DNA of 64,000 nucleotides from Albibacterium sp963696875 (GTDB taxonomy: Bacteria > Bacteroidota > Bacteroidia > Sphingobacteriales > Sphingobacteriaceae), in assembly GCA_963696875.1 (NCBI GenBank), contig CAVOLQ010000003.1, forward strand, positions 1-64,000, read 5' to 3'. The notes under the pieces were generated by a model. That model had not been told where the DNA came from. It worked only from the letters and a program-made list of their open reading frames with translations, and ran no database searches. The translations under genes and the position numbers were made by a program. This document shows, piece by piece, positions 25,223-33,011 of this stretch. Positions within the stretch are counted from its first letter, which is position 1; every line of letters starts with the position of its first letter.

Positions 25223-26233
25223 ATGCCAGCCCAGAAGTTACTTACCAATTTAAAAAGCCGCAAATTTGCTCCTGTCTACCTTTTACACGGAGATGAGTCC
25301 TATTACATCGATCTAATTAGCGATTATATAGAGCAAAAAGTCCTTACTGACGCAGAGAAAGGGTTTAACCAAACCATTCTATATGCCACCAAAGAGACAG
25401 ATCCATCGATGATTATCAGTAATGCAAAGCGTTATCCCATGATGTCAGAATATCAGGTAGTTATCGTAAAAGAAGCTCAGAATTTGGAGTGGGATAAAGC
25501 GGATGACCTAATGACGGCCTATTTCGGCCAGCCGCTTAAAAGCACTATTTTAGTGTTTTGTTATAAATATAAGAAATTTGATAAGCGTAAAAAGATTTTT
25601 AAGGCAATTGAAAAAGTAGGGGTAAGCTTTGAGTCAAATAAAATTTACGATAATAAGATTGCTCCTTGGATTAATGAGTATGTGAAATCGGCTGGGCAGA
25701 GAATACATCCAGAAGCCTCTGCATTAATGAGCGAGTATTTGGGAAATGATCTCTCCAAGGTGGTAAATGAACTTGAGAAGCTACTCATCAATGTTCCCAA
25801 AGAAAGAGAGATCACAGTCGTTGACATCCAGAATAATATTGGTATTAGCAAAGATTTTAACGTTTTTGAACTTAACAAGGCCTTGTCTTTCAGAGATGTT
25901 GTAAAAGCCAATCAGATTATCGATTATTTTGCCGCCAATCCTAAGTCGAACCCAATGCCGGTAATACTTGGTAGCCTGGGCAGCTATTTTATCAAGGTGC
26001 TCAAATGCCATTATGCACCAGATAAAAGTCAGGAAACCATTGCGAAAATAGCGGGTGTACATCCTTTTTTTGCTGGAGAGTACATTTCAGCAATGAAACA
26101 CTACCATCAGTGGAAAACCTTTCAAATTATTGGATACCTCCGAGAATATGATATGAAATCTAAAGGTGTCGATTCAGTGAGTACAGACTCTGGTTCACTC
26201 ATGAAAGAGCTGATTTATAAGATTATGCATTAA
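25223..26233 (+). CDS. holA: DNA polymerase III, delta subunit
   Basis: 336 residues from the ATG at 25223. Delta is the wrench of the clamp loader that opens the sliding clamp. The family N-terminus FAPVYLLHGDESYYIDLISDYIE and the segment VVIVKEAQNLEWDKADDL are present, followed by the helical collar domain that includes DFNVFELNKALSFRD. Length fits the family. Its promoter overlaps the edge of the RidA-like remnant. The 109 bases after the stop separate it from the convergent aminotransferase gene. Confidence 0.92.
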   Translation: MPAQKLLTNLKSRKFAPVYLLHGDESYYIDLISDYIEQKVLTDAEKGFNQTILYATKETDPSMIISNAKRYPMMSEYQVVIVKEAQNLEWDKADDLMTAYFGQPLKSTILVFCYKYKKFDKRKKIFKAIEKVGVSFESNKIYDNKIAPWINEYVKSAGQRIHPEASALMSEYLGNDLSKVVNELEKLLINVPKEREITVVDIQNNIGISKDFNVFELNKALSFRDVVKANQIIDYFAANPKSNPMPVILGSLGSYFIKVLKCHYAPDKSQETIAKIAGVHPFFAGEYISAMKHYHQWKTFQIIGYLREYDMKSKGVDSVSTDSGSLMKELIYKIMH

Positions 26234-26342
26234 ATTCAAAAATGAGGTTGGTTGAACATAGTAAAAGGCAATCTCACGAGAAGGATAAAAATTTCCGAAA
26301 AGATAAGCGATAAAAGGGTAAGCAAATGACAAGGAAACAAAC

Positions 26343-27536
26343 TTATGCTTTTGCAACAATATCTAATCCTTCCAGGACAATTTTACAGACTTTTCTTATT
26401 TCGGCATCCTCCATGATTAGGGGTGGTGCCAAGCGTAGGGCTGTTTCACAATGCAAAAACCAATCGATCATTACTCCGTTTTGAGCGCAGTAGCGACTGA
26501 CACTTTCTACCTGCTTGAAAGACTCAAGCTGAATGGACATCATAAAGCCAAGGCCTCTAATTTCGCTAATTAGGGGATGTTTTAACAAGTCTTTGAACAT
26601 TTGAGCCTTAGATTCGATATTTTCAGTAAGTTTTTCTTCAAGTATAACTTCTAGGGAAGCTAATGCAGCGGCGCAGCTTAGCGGGTGGCCGCCAAAAGTA
26701 GTAATATGGCCTAACATCGGATTATCTTTTATGACATCCATTATTTCTTTTCGAGCAATAAAAGCACCTATGGGCATTCCTCCACCCATTCCTTTTGCAA
26801 GCAATATTATATCAGGAGTTACATTAAAATGTTCAAAGCCAAATAATTTCCCTGTACGGCCAAATCCGGTTTGGATTTCATCTAAAATTAAGAGCGTTCC
26901 TGTATCATCACAGCGTTTTCTTACAGCTTGGAGCCACTCTTTTTTCGGTATGCGGATTCCTGCTTCCCCTTGTACAGTTTCTAAAATTACAGCTGCGGTT
27001 TTTGAATCAATTTTGGAAACATCCCCAAATTCATTGTATTCAATAAACTCAATATTTGGTAGTAAAGGGCCATAGGCGTTACGATGTTCTTCACTACCTA
27101 TAAGACTTAGTGCACCTTGTGTACTGCCGTGATAGGCTTTGTTTGCGGCGATTATTTTTGAGCGACCTGTAAATCGCTTTGCAATTTTCATTGCTCCTTC
27201 TGTAGCTTCCGTGCCAGAATTTACAAAATAAACTGAACTTAATGAATTTGGTAAAACAGAAACCAGTTTTTCAGCTAATCTTACTTGTGGACTTTGGACA
27301 AATTCTCCAAAGACCGTAACATGCAAATGTTTGTCTAGTTGATCTTTTATAGCGGCGATGACCTTCGGGTGCCGATGCCCTATATTATTGACGGCAAAGC
27401 CAGAGACTAAGTCGGTATATTTTTCTCCATTCGGACCGTATAGAAATATGCCTTCCGCATGATCAATTTCAGTTAGTCGTGGAGAGTTAGAGGTTTGCGC
27501 GGTATTTAATAAAAATAATTGTCTGTTCGTAAGCAT
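26343..27536 (-). CDS. Class III aminotransferase (acetylornithine/ornithine type)
   Basis: 397 residues. It uses pyridoxal phosphate to transfer an amino group from an omega-amino compound. Landmarks: NSGTEATEGAMKIAKRFTG, AYHGSTQGALS, the cofactor Asp in LILDEIQTGFGRTG, the Schiff-base lysine in LLAKGMGGGMPIGAF, and TTFGGHPLSCAAAL. ArgD-like and ornithine aminotransferase-like members are not separable here; no arginine genes are nearby. It is the last gene of a minus-strand run with the sigma-factor operon, 70 bases downstream of the small exported-protein gene. Confidence 0.9.
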   Translation of the reverse strand: MLTNRQLFLLNTAQTSNSPRLTEIDHAEGIFLYGPNGEKYTDLVSGFAVNNIGHRHPKVIAAIKDQLDKHLHVTVFGEFVQSPQVRLAEKLVSVLPNSLSSVYFVNSGTEATEGAMKIAKRFTGRSKIIAANKAYHGSTQGALSLIGSEEHRNAYGPLLPNIEFIEYNEFGDVSKIDSKTAAVILETVQGEAGIRIPKKEWLQAVRKRCDDTGTLLILDEIQTGFGRTGKLFGFEHFNVTPDIILLAKGMGGGMPIGAFIARKEIMDVIKDNPMLGHITTFGGHPLSCAAALASLEVILEEKLTENIESKAQMFKDLLKHPLISEIRGLGFMMSIQLESFKQVESVSRYCAQNGVMIDWFLHCETALRLAPPLIMEDAEIRKVCKIVLEGLDIVAKA

Positions 27537-27606
27537 TTGATGTAAGTCGGCTACTCTTATTTGTGAAATCCGAATATTGGAATTTCCGATAGTAGATAAT
27601 TAATCG

Positions 27607-28026
27607 TTATCGTCCCCTTTTGTTTAGATTTCTGTTTTCTAGCTCTTTAAATAATGTTTCTCGGAATTCCCTTTCTACTTCAAAGAAGCGTGAAGCTTTG
27701 GCTGCCGGGATTACCGTTGCAAAACGTTCGCGGTATTTTTTTTTGCAGGCTAAAATTTGGCTATCAAATTCCAACTCATTGGCTTGTCCTCGTTTAAAAT
27801 TGGTTTTTTTTCCTCGTTTTTCATGAGAAATTTGTCGAATTTCATTTCGATATTCATTGTAGATGGGGAAAAATTTTTGTGCTTCTGCCGGACTTAACTG
27901 AAGTTGTTTGGTGATATAGGCGACTTTCGCAGCTTCTATTTGTTGAAACCTTGATTCTTGAGTTTGAGCAATAGAAGAACTTGCAAAAAAAAGTAAAATA
28001 AACAAGGATAGGATATAGCGTTTCAT
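27607..28026 (-). CDS. Small exported helical protein of the sigma-factor operon
   Basis: 139 residues with a signal peptide (1-20, ending SSIAQ). The mature part is strongly helical and basic. It contains the pattern ITKQLQLSPAEAQKFFPIYNEY, which resembles the metal-stress and chaperone-like Spy/CpxP group in layout, though I cannot assign it to that family. It lies 13 bases after the putative anti-sigma gene, which suggests a periplasmic partner or sensor for that pathway. Function inferred only from position. Confidence 0.7.
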   Translation of the reverse strand: MKRYILSLFILLFFASSSIAQTQESRFQQIEAAKVAYITKQLQLSPAEAQKFFPIYNEYRNEIRQISHEKRGKKTNFKRGQANELEFDSQILACKKKYRERFATVIPAAKASRFFEVEREFRETLFKELENRNLNKRGR

Positions 28027-28039
28027 TTCTTTTGATTGT

Positions 28040-28705
28040 TTATAAACTATACTCTAAGAAAGCTTCAATTTCTTGTGAAGGGATATTATCTGTAATAGCT
28101 TTTGATCGATCATTTAGCTGTTCGCTTAAATGTAGTAAATCGCTGGCTTCGGTATAATATGCCAAATAGTTGATGATCTCTTCGGTTGGAATTTCTTCAA
28201 CTTGAGCGGAATAATCAATATTCTTTTCACTTGGAATTCTTACATTGTCTAATATAGCAAATAAAGCAATGGCGATTGAGGCAGCCGCGGCATAAGGTAT
28301 CAATTTGCGGATTCCCAAGCGTCTGCTTGTTGTTTCTTGAACTGCTGTTTCAGTTTCTTTAAGGCTTTCATTCGCGTCATCGTTATCGACTCTTGTAGTT
28401 TTGCTGAGTATCCTTTTTTGTAAATCCTCGAAATAACCAGCGGGAACAGCAGGGTTTTTCGTAGGAAAGACGGTTTTTAATTCAATCTCGCTTATTTTAG
28501 ATAAGATGTCTTGTTTTAAAGATTTATGATACTTGGCAGGCAGAATAAGAGAAGAATTACCCAATTCTGAAATTCTTTTTTTAAGAATAGTTTCATCTTT
28601 GAGTATGGAAAAGTAGTCTTCAGGTACCAAAAAAGGATTCCTCTCAAGACTTTTCTTTAACAGAGGGTTATTGATTTGGATTTCGTCGGATTCTTTTTTC
28701 TTCAT
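28040..28705 (-). CDS. Putative anti-sigma factor (single membrane segment)
   Basis: 221 residues from the ATG at 28705; an in-frame GTG precedes it. The N-terminal 130 or so residues are charged and cytoplasmic. They contain repeated helical motifs of the type NPFLVPEDYF and KNPAVPAGYFEDL. A single membrane helix (about residues 145-163, LIPYAAAASIAIALFAIL) is followed by a short periplasmic tail. It begins 33 bases after the ECF sigma gene, the usual place and topology for an anti-sigma factor. It has no ZAS zinc motif, so the call rests on synteny and topology. Confidence 0.65.
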   Translation of the reverse strand: MKKKESDEIQINNPLLKKSLERNPFLVPEDYFSILKDETILKKRISELGNSSLILPAKYHKSLKQDILSKISEIELKTVFPTKNPAVPAGYFEDLQKRILSKTTRVDNDDANESLKETETAVQETTSRRLGIRKLIPYAAAASIAIALFAILDNVRIPSEKNIDYSAQVEEIPTEEIINYLAYYTEASDLLHLSEQLNDRSKAITDNIPSQEIEAFLEYSL

Positions 28706-28738
28706 CACTTTTATTAGAGGGAAATAAACCGAAAAGGT

Positions 28739-29284
28739 TTAATTTGTTTCTAAGAAATATTTTTCGATCTTCTTTACGGCAAAATGATACGAAGTTTTTA
28801 ATGCCCCTACACTGGTTCCCAGAATTTCGGAAATTTCGTCGTATTTCATGTCTTCAAAATATTTCATATTGAAGACCAATCGCTGCTTGTCCGGCAATGT
28901 AAGTAATGCTTTTTGAAGCATCAGTTCAACTTTGTTCGCATCAAAATAACTTGCTTGCGTTAAGGTATCGGCTAAATAGGCGGAAGATTCTTCATCTAAT
29001 GAAATATTTAGCATTTGCTTCTTTTTGTTCAAAAACGTGATGCTTTCGTTGCTTGCTATCCTATAAATCCAAGTATAGAGCTTTGCATCGGCCCGGAACT
29101 TATCTAAGTTATTCCAAATTTTGATGAATATGTCTTGAACCAAGTCATCCGCATCGTCATGATTCAAGACATACCTACGCACATGCCAATAGATTCGCTC
29201 TTGATACTTGTTCAGTAACATGGTAAACGCTTCATCTCTGGTGCGTTTATTAGCGAATTTTTCTAGTATTTCAGCGTCTTCCAT
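28739..29284 (-). CDS. ECF-type RNA polymerase sigma factor
   Basis: 181 residues. Region 2 (about 10-80) includes DDADDLVQDIFIKIWNNLDKF and YTWIYRIASNESITFL; region 4 (about 125-175) includes LLTLPDKQRLVFNMKYFEDM and an EISEILGTSVGALKTSYHFA helix-turn-helix. It directs polymerase to a stress regulon, and ECF sigmas are usually held inactive by an anti-sigma encoded next to them, as here. The ATG is preceded by the repeat word ATACCTAATACC three bases upstream. A hairpin-forming repeat lies between it and the transketolase gene. Confidence 0.93.
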   Translation of the reverse strand: MEDAEILEKFANKRTRDEAFTMLLNKYQERIYWHVRRYVLNHDDADDLVQDIFIKIWNNLDKFRADAKLYTWIYRIASNESITFLNKKKQMLNISLDEESSAYLADTLTQASYFDANKVELMLQKALLTLPDKQRLVFNMKYFEDMKYDEISEILGTSVGALKTSYHFAVKKIEKYFLETN

Positions 29285-29373
29285 TTGGGTATTAGGTATC
29301 AGCTCTCAGCTCTCAGCAATCAGCTTTTTGATATTACCAAATCAATCACTTAAAACTGGCGGCTGATTGCTGA
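29285..29373. repeat. Intergenic repeat with inverted arms upstream of the sigma-factor gene
   Basis: Contains ATACCTAATACC read on the minus strand next to the sigma ATG, repeated AGCTCTC units, and a perfect 12-base inverted repeat, TCAGCAATCAGC (29313-29324) and GCTGATTGCTGA (29362-29373). The same TCAGCAATC arm recurs in the hairpin at 62776-62819. Confidence 0.6.
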
Positions 29374-29384
29374 AAAACCGATCA

Positions 29385-30338
29385 CTATTTGCGATCAATC
29401 ACTTTCTGTACAGCCTTAACGATATGCTCTGCGTCTAACCCGTATTTTTGCATTAAAAGTTCAGGTACTCCACTTTCCCCAAAGCTATCGTCTACTGCGA
29501 TGTATTCTTGAGGTGCGGGGTTGTATTTTGCTAATACCTGTGCTACGCTATCTCCTAAACCCCCTAGGCGGTTATGTTCCTCCGCTGTAACTACGCAGCC
29601 TGTTTTTTTAACCGATTTTAAAATTGCTTCTTCGTCAAGTGGTTTGATGGTATGGATATTGATAATTTCTGCACTGATTCCCATTTTGGCTAGTTCTTCG
29701 CCCGCTAAAATGGCTTCCCAAACCAAATGCCCCGTTGCAATAATAGTTACATCAGTACCTTCATTGACCATCCACGCTTTTCCGATTTCAAATTTTTGAT
29801 CAGGATCGGTGAAGATAGGCATTACCGGACGTCCAAAACGCAAGTAAACCGGTCCTTCATAATCTGCTATTGCGATAGTGGCAGCTTTAGTTTGATTATA
29901 ATCACATGGATTGATCACCGTCATCCCTGGCAACATTTTCATCAATCCAATGTCCTCTAGGATTTGATGGGTAGCGCCATCTTCTCCTAATGTTAATCCG
30001 GCATGAGAAGCACAGATTTTGACATTTTTTCCAGAATAAGCAACTGATTGTCTAATTTGATCGTAAACGCGGCCGGTTGTAAAATTGGCAAAGGTTCCGG
30101 TATATGGGATTTTTCCTCCAATAGTCATTCCCGCTGCTAATCCGATCATGTTTGCTTCCGCGATTCCTACCTGATAAAAACGCTCTGGAAATTCCTCAAT
30201 AAAGGCATCCATTTTTAACGATCCAATTAGATCCGCACAAAGGGCGACAACATTTTTATTTTTCTTACCTACTTCTAAAAGACCTGCACCAAAACCCGAG
30301 CGGGTATCTTTCTTTTCGGTATATGTATATTTCTTCAT
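29385..30338 (-). CDS. Transketolase, C-terminal subunit
   Basis: 317 residues from the ATG at 30338; an upstream in-frame ATG at 30359 is less likely because MKKYTYTEKKDTRSGFGAGL matches the usual start. This half carries the pyrimidine-binding domain of thiamine diphosphate, including the YVRFGRP-type segment VYLRFGRPVMPIF, and the C-terminal domain with AEEHNRLGGLGDSVAQVL. It partners with the N-terminal subunit encoded upstream to transfer two-carbon units in the pentose phosphate pathway. The split into two genes is common in this phylum. Confidence 0.93.
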   Translation of the reverse strand: MKKYTYTEKKDTRSGFGAGLLEVGKKNKNVVALCADLIGSLKMDAFIEEFPERFYQVGIAEANMIGLAAGMTIGGKIPYTGTFANFTTGRVYDQIRQSVAYSGKNVKICASHAGLTLGEDGATHQILEDIGLMKMLPGMTVINPCDYNQTKAATIAIADYEGPVYLRFGRPVMPIFTDPDQKFEIGKAWMVNEGTDVTIIATGHLVWEAILAGEELAKMGISAEIINIHTIKPLDEEAILKSVKKTGCVVTAEEHNRLGGLGDSVAQVLAKYNPAPQEYIAVDDSFGESGVPELLMQKYGLDAEHIVKAVQKVIDRK

Positions 30339-30438
30339 TATTTGTATGTTTAATGGCAATGAAAACTGTTATTCGCACTAATTTCATCACAGGTTGTGAA
30401 TGTTATAAAGCTGATGACGATTTTCATTATAGTTCCGT

Positions 30439-31284
30439 TTAGTAATCTCCTAATGTTTCTTTTAGCTGTCCAAGTGCATTTTCTAGTTGCTCATCGTTTG
30501 GTGCAACGCCATGCCATTTATGGGTTCCCATCATAAAATCTACGCCATAACCCATATCTGTTTGCATCAAGATCATGATTGGTTTGCTTTTCATGGTTTT
30601 TGCTTTGGCCAATTCCAAACCTCTGATTACATCGGTCATATCGTTGCCATTCATTTCCATTACATCCCAACCGAAAGCTTCCCACTTGGCTCTTAAATTT
30701 CCTAAAGACATTACTTTCTCTGTCGGGCCATCGATTTGTTGTCCGTTTACATCAATTGCGGCTATTAAATTGTCTACTTTATGATGTGCACCGTACATTG
30801 CTGCTTCCCAAACCTGACCTTCTTGAAGTTCTCCATCGCCCATTAATACAAAAACCAAATGCTTATCGTCATTGAGTTTTTTTGTTTGAGCGGCACCAAG
30901 AGCAACCGATAGGCCTTGACCTAATGAGCCCGATGCAATCCGAATCCCAGGAAGTCCATCATGTGGTGTGGGATGGCCTTGCAGTCGGGAATTGATTTTT
31001 CTGAACGTGTTCAATTCTGATACTTCAAAATAACCAGATCGTGCAAGCGCGCTATAAAAGATCGGAGAAATATGGCCTTGTGAAAGGAAAAATAAATCTT
31101 CTCCTTCGCCGTTCATTGAGAAGTTTGTATTGTGCTTTAATACATGGAAGTATAAAGCCGTGAAATAGTCTGCGCATCCTAGTGATCCACCAGGGTGTCC
31201 TGATTTACATCCATGAACCATTCGTAACGCATCTCTGCGTAATTGCGAAGCTATTTCTTCTAATTTTGTGATATCTGCACTCAT
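30439..31284 (-). CDS. Transketolase, N-terminal subunit
   Basis: 281 residues. It carries the diphosphate-binding half: MVHGCKSGHPGGSLGCADYF, the TPP motif VLMGDGELQEGQVWEAAMYG ending with the IAAIDVNGQQIDGPT segment, and HGVAPNDEQLENAL. It needs the C-terminal subunit for activity. The two genes are separated by 100 bases, wide for an operon, but both are on the minus strand in the natural order. Confidence 0.94.
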   Translation of the reverse strand: MSADITKLEEIASQLRRDALRMVHGCKSGHPGGSLGCADYFTALYFHVLKHNTNFSMNGEGEDLFFLSQGHISPIFYSALARSGYFEVSELNTFRKINSRLQGHPTPHDGLPGIRIASGSLGQGLSVALGAAQTKKLNDDKHLVFVLMGDGELQEGQVWEAAMYGAHHKVDNLIAAIDVNGQQIDGPTEKVMSLGNLRAKWEAFGWDVMEMNGNDMTDVIRGLELAKAKTMKSKPIMILMQTDMGYGVDFMMGTHKWHGVAPNDEQLENALGQLKETLGDY

Positions 31285-31426
31285 CTTTTTATGTTATTCG
31301 TGAATTGGCCGCTAAGTTAAGGAATGAGAACGGATTAGCCAATTTTTTGAGTATTTGCTATTTAAAGAATAATTTGTTTTTTTTTAAACATTTTGGTAAA
31401 TAATTGCGTTCTTTGAATTTTAAAGT

Positions 31427-32380
31427 ATGTTTAGAAGCCTATTCTGTTTAATTGCATTTCTTTTTCTTAACAATTTATTTTCGCCAGTACATGGTCAAAA
31501 TAAAAACCGTTATGAGGTTGCTCTTCAGAACGATAACGATGTTTTTTTATTGTTCGGTCAAGATCGTTATTATACCAATGGGATTGATATTTCCTTTAGA
31601 AAAGCGATGATTCTTCCTGAGAATTCGAATAAGGTAGAAAATAGGATCTGGTCGCTTCATTTGGGTCAAAAGTTATTTAATGCGCACAGCGGTTCGATAG
31701 ATACGATCAGCCGTGTTGATCGCCCTTTTACCGGCTATTTATATGCGAGCGGCGAAATTGCATGGTTTTATAAAAATGAGGATGTACTTTCTATTGGAAG
31801 TGAAGTTGCGTTGATTGGTCCCCAAGCTCTTGGGGAGGAAGTGCAAGAGGGCTACCATAAATTAATGAATTTCTATCCTGTAAAAGGCTGGAAATATCAG
31901 CTAAATAATGCTACAGGGATTGATGTTCACGCTAGCTATAGTCGTTTTCTTTTCAGGAGCTCGTCAGAGAAATGGGATGGGTTTTTGAATACTAATTTGT
32001 CTTTAGGATTAAACAATACTCGAGTCGCTGTAGGCCCGAGCTTTCGATACGGAAAGTTCAATCGGATGTTCGAATCAGCGGAGATGGGGGGGCGGATAAA
32101 TTCTAAAAATAATAAACCCAAAAATGAAGCCTACATTTATTACCGTCCGCAAATCAATTGGGTGGGTTATAATTCCACTATTCAAGGAGGAATGTTGATT
32201 GATGATAAAGGACCTGTTACCTATGACGTTATGCCTTTCGTTTTATCTCAGGTGATTGGTGTACAATGGAATTCGGGCCGAATCGGGATCAATTTTAATT
32301 ATACATTTAATACAAAAGAAGTCAAAAGTGAGGCCGTAGCTCATCAATACGGTTCCTTACGCTTTTCTTATTACTTTTAA
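31427..32380 (+). CDS. LpxR-like lipid A 3'-O-deacylase family outer-membrane protein
   Basis: 317 residues with a signal peptide (about 1-23, ending VHG). The N-terminal NDNDVFLLFGQDRYYTNGID strand and the GEEVQEGYHKLMN segment match the DUF2219/LpxR family, in which conserved Asn, Asp, Gln and His near these positions form a calcium-bound active site. The protein ends in SLRFSYYF, a typical beta-barrel C-terminus. LpxR removes a 3'-acyl chain from lipid A in some Proteobacteria; here the activity is inferred from the family. Its stop overlaps the convergent bcp gene by 4 bases. Confidence 0.82.
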   Translation: MFRSLFCLIAFLFLNNLFSPVHGQNKNRYEVALQNDNDVFLLFGQDRYYTNGIDISFRKAMILPENSNKVENRIWSLHLGQKLFNAHSGSIDTISRVDRPFTGYLYASGEIAWFYKNEDVLSIGSEVALIGPQALGEEVQEGYHKLMNFYPVKGWKYQLNNATGIDVHASYSRFLFRSSSEKWDGFLNTNLSLGLNNTRVAVGPSFRYGKFNRMFESAEMGGRINSKNNKPKNEAYIYYRPQINWVGYNSTIQGGMLIDDKGPVTYDVMPFVLSQVIGVQWNSGRIGINFNYTFNTKEVKSEAVAHQYGSLRFSYYF

Positions 32381-32838
32381 CCTACCAGTTCCCTGACTTG
32401 CTGGCTTGCTTCTTTTGTTTTTACCTTATCTATTATGTGTTGGATAGATCCATTTTCATTAATAATAAAGGTTTTACGAGCGGTTCCCATATATTTTCGG
32501 CCAAACATGCTTTTCTCTATCCATACCTCATATGCTTCCACTATTTTTTTATCCTGGTCCACCAGTAGTGTAAATGGCAGGTTGTGTTTTAAAGCAAACC
32601 GCTGGTGAGAACTTTCTCCATCTACGCTAACCCCTACAACCTCAAAGCCATCGGCTATTAAGCTTTCATAATTGTCTCTGAAGTTACAGGCTTCAGCTGT
32701 ACATCCAGGAGTATTGTCTTTTGGATAAAAGAACAAAATTAGTTTCTTTCCTAAAAAATCAGATAAATTTACTTCTTTTCCATTCTGATCTTTTGCACTG
32801 AAGGTAGGTGCTTTATCTCCTTCTTTTAAATTATTCAT
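32377..32838 (-). CDS. bcp: Thiol peroxidase of the Bcp/PrxQ type
   Basis: 153 residues. It reduces peroxides with a thioredoxin-recycled cysteine. The peroxidatic cysteine is C46 in NTPGCTAEAC with the resolving cysteine C51, the spacing of the atypical two-cysteine PrxQ group. The FYPKDNTPG and TLLVDQDKKIVEAY segments are typical. Cytoplasmic. The 3' end overlaps the convergent LpxR-like gene. A thioredoxin gene is elsewhere in the window at 51309. Confidence 0.93.
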   Translation of the reverse strand: MNNLKEGDKAPTFSAKDQNGKEVNLSDFLGKKLILFFYPKDNTPGCTAEACNFRDNYESLIADGFEVVGVSVDGESSHQRFALKHNLPFTLLVDQDKKIVEAYEVWIEKSMFGRKYMGTARKTFIINENGSIQHIIDKVKTKEASQQVRELVG

Positions 32839-33011
32839 TTCTTAATATTTAATGCAAGATTTGTAACACAAGGAACATGGTTTTAAGACACCCGATTCTC
32901 TTTTTGATTTATACATTGCATAAAAGCTTGTGCTGCTAAAATTTTAGCTATGTATTTGTGTTTTACGATTTGGTCATACAATTAGTCAATATAGTAAATT
33001 TAATTGGTAAA

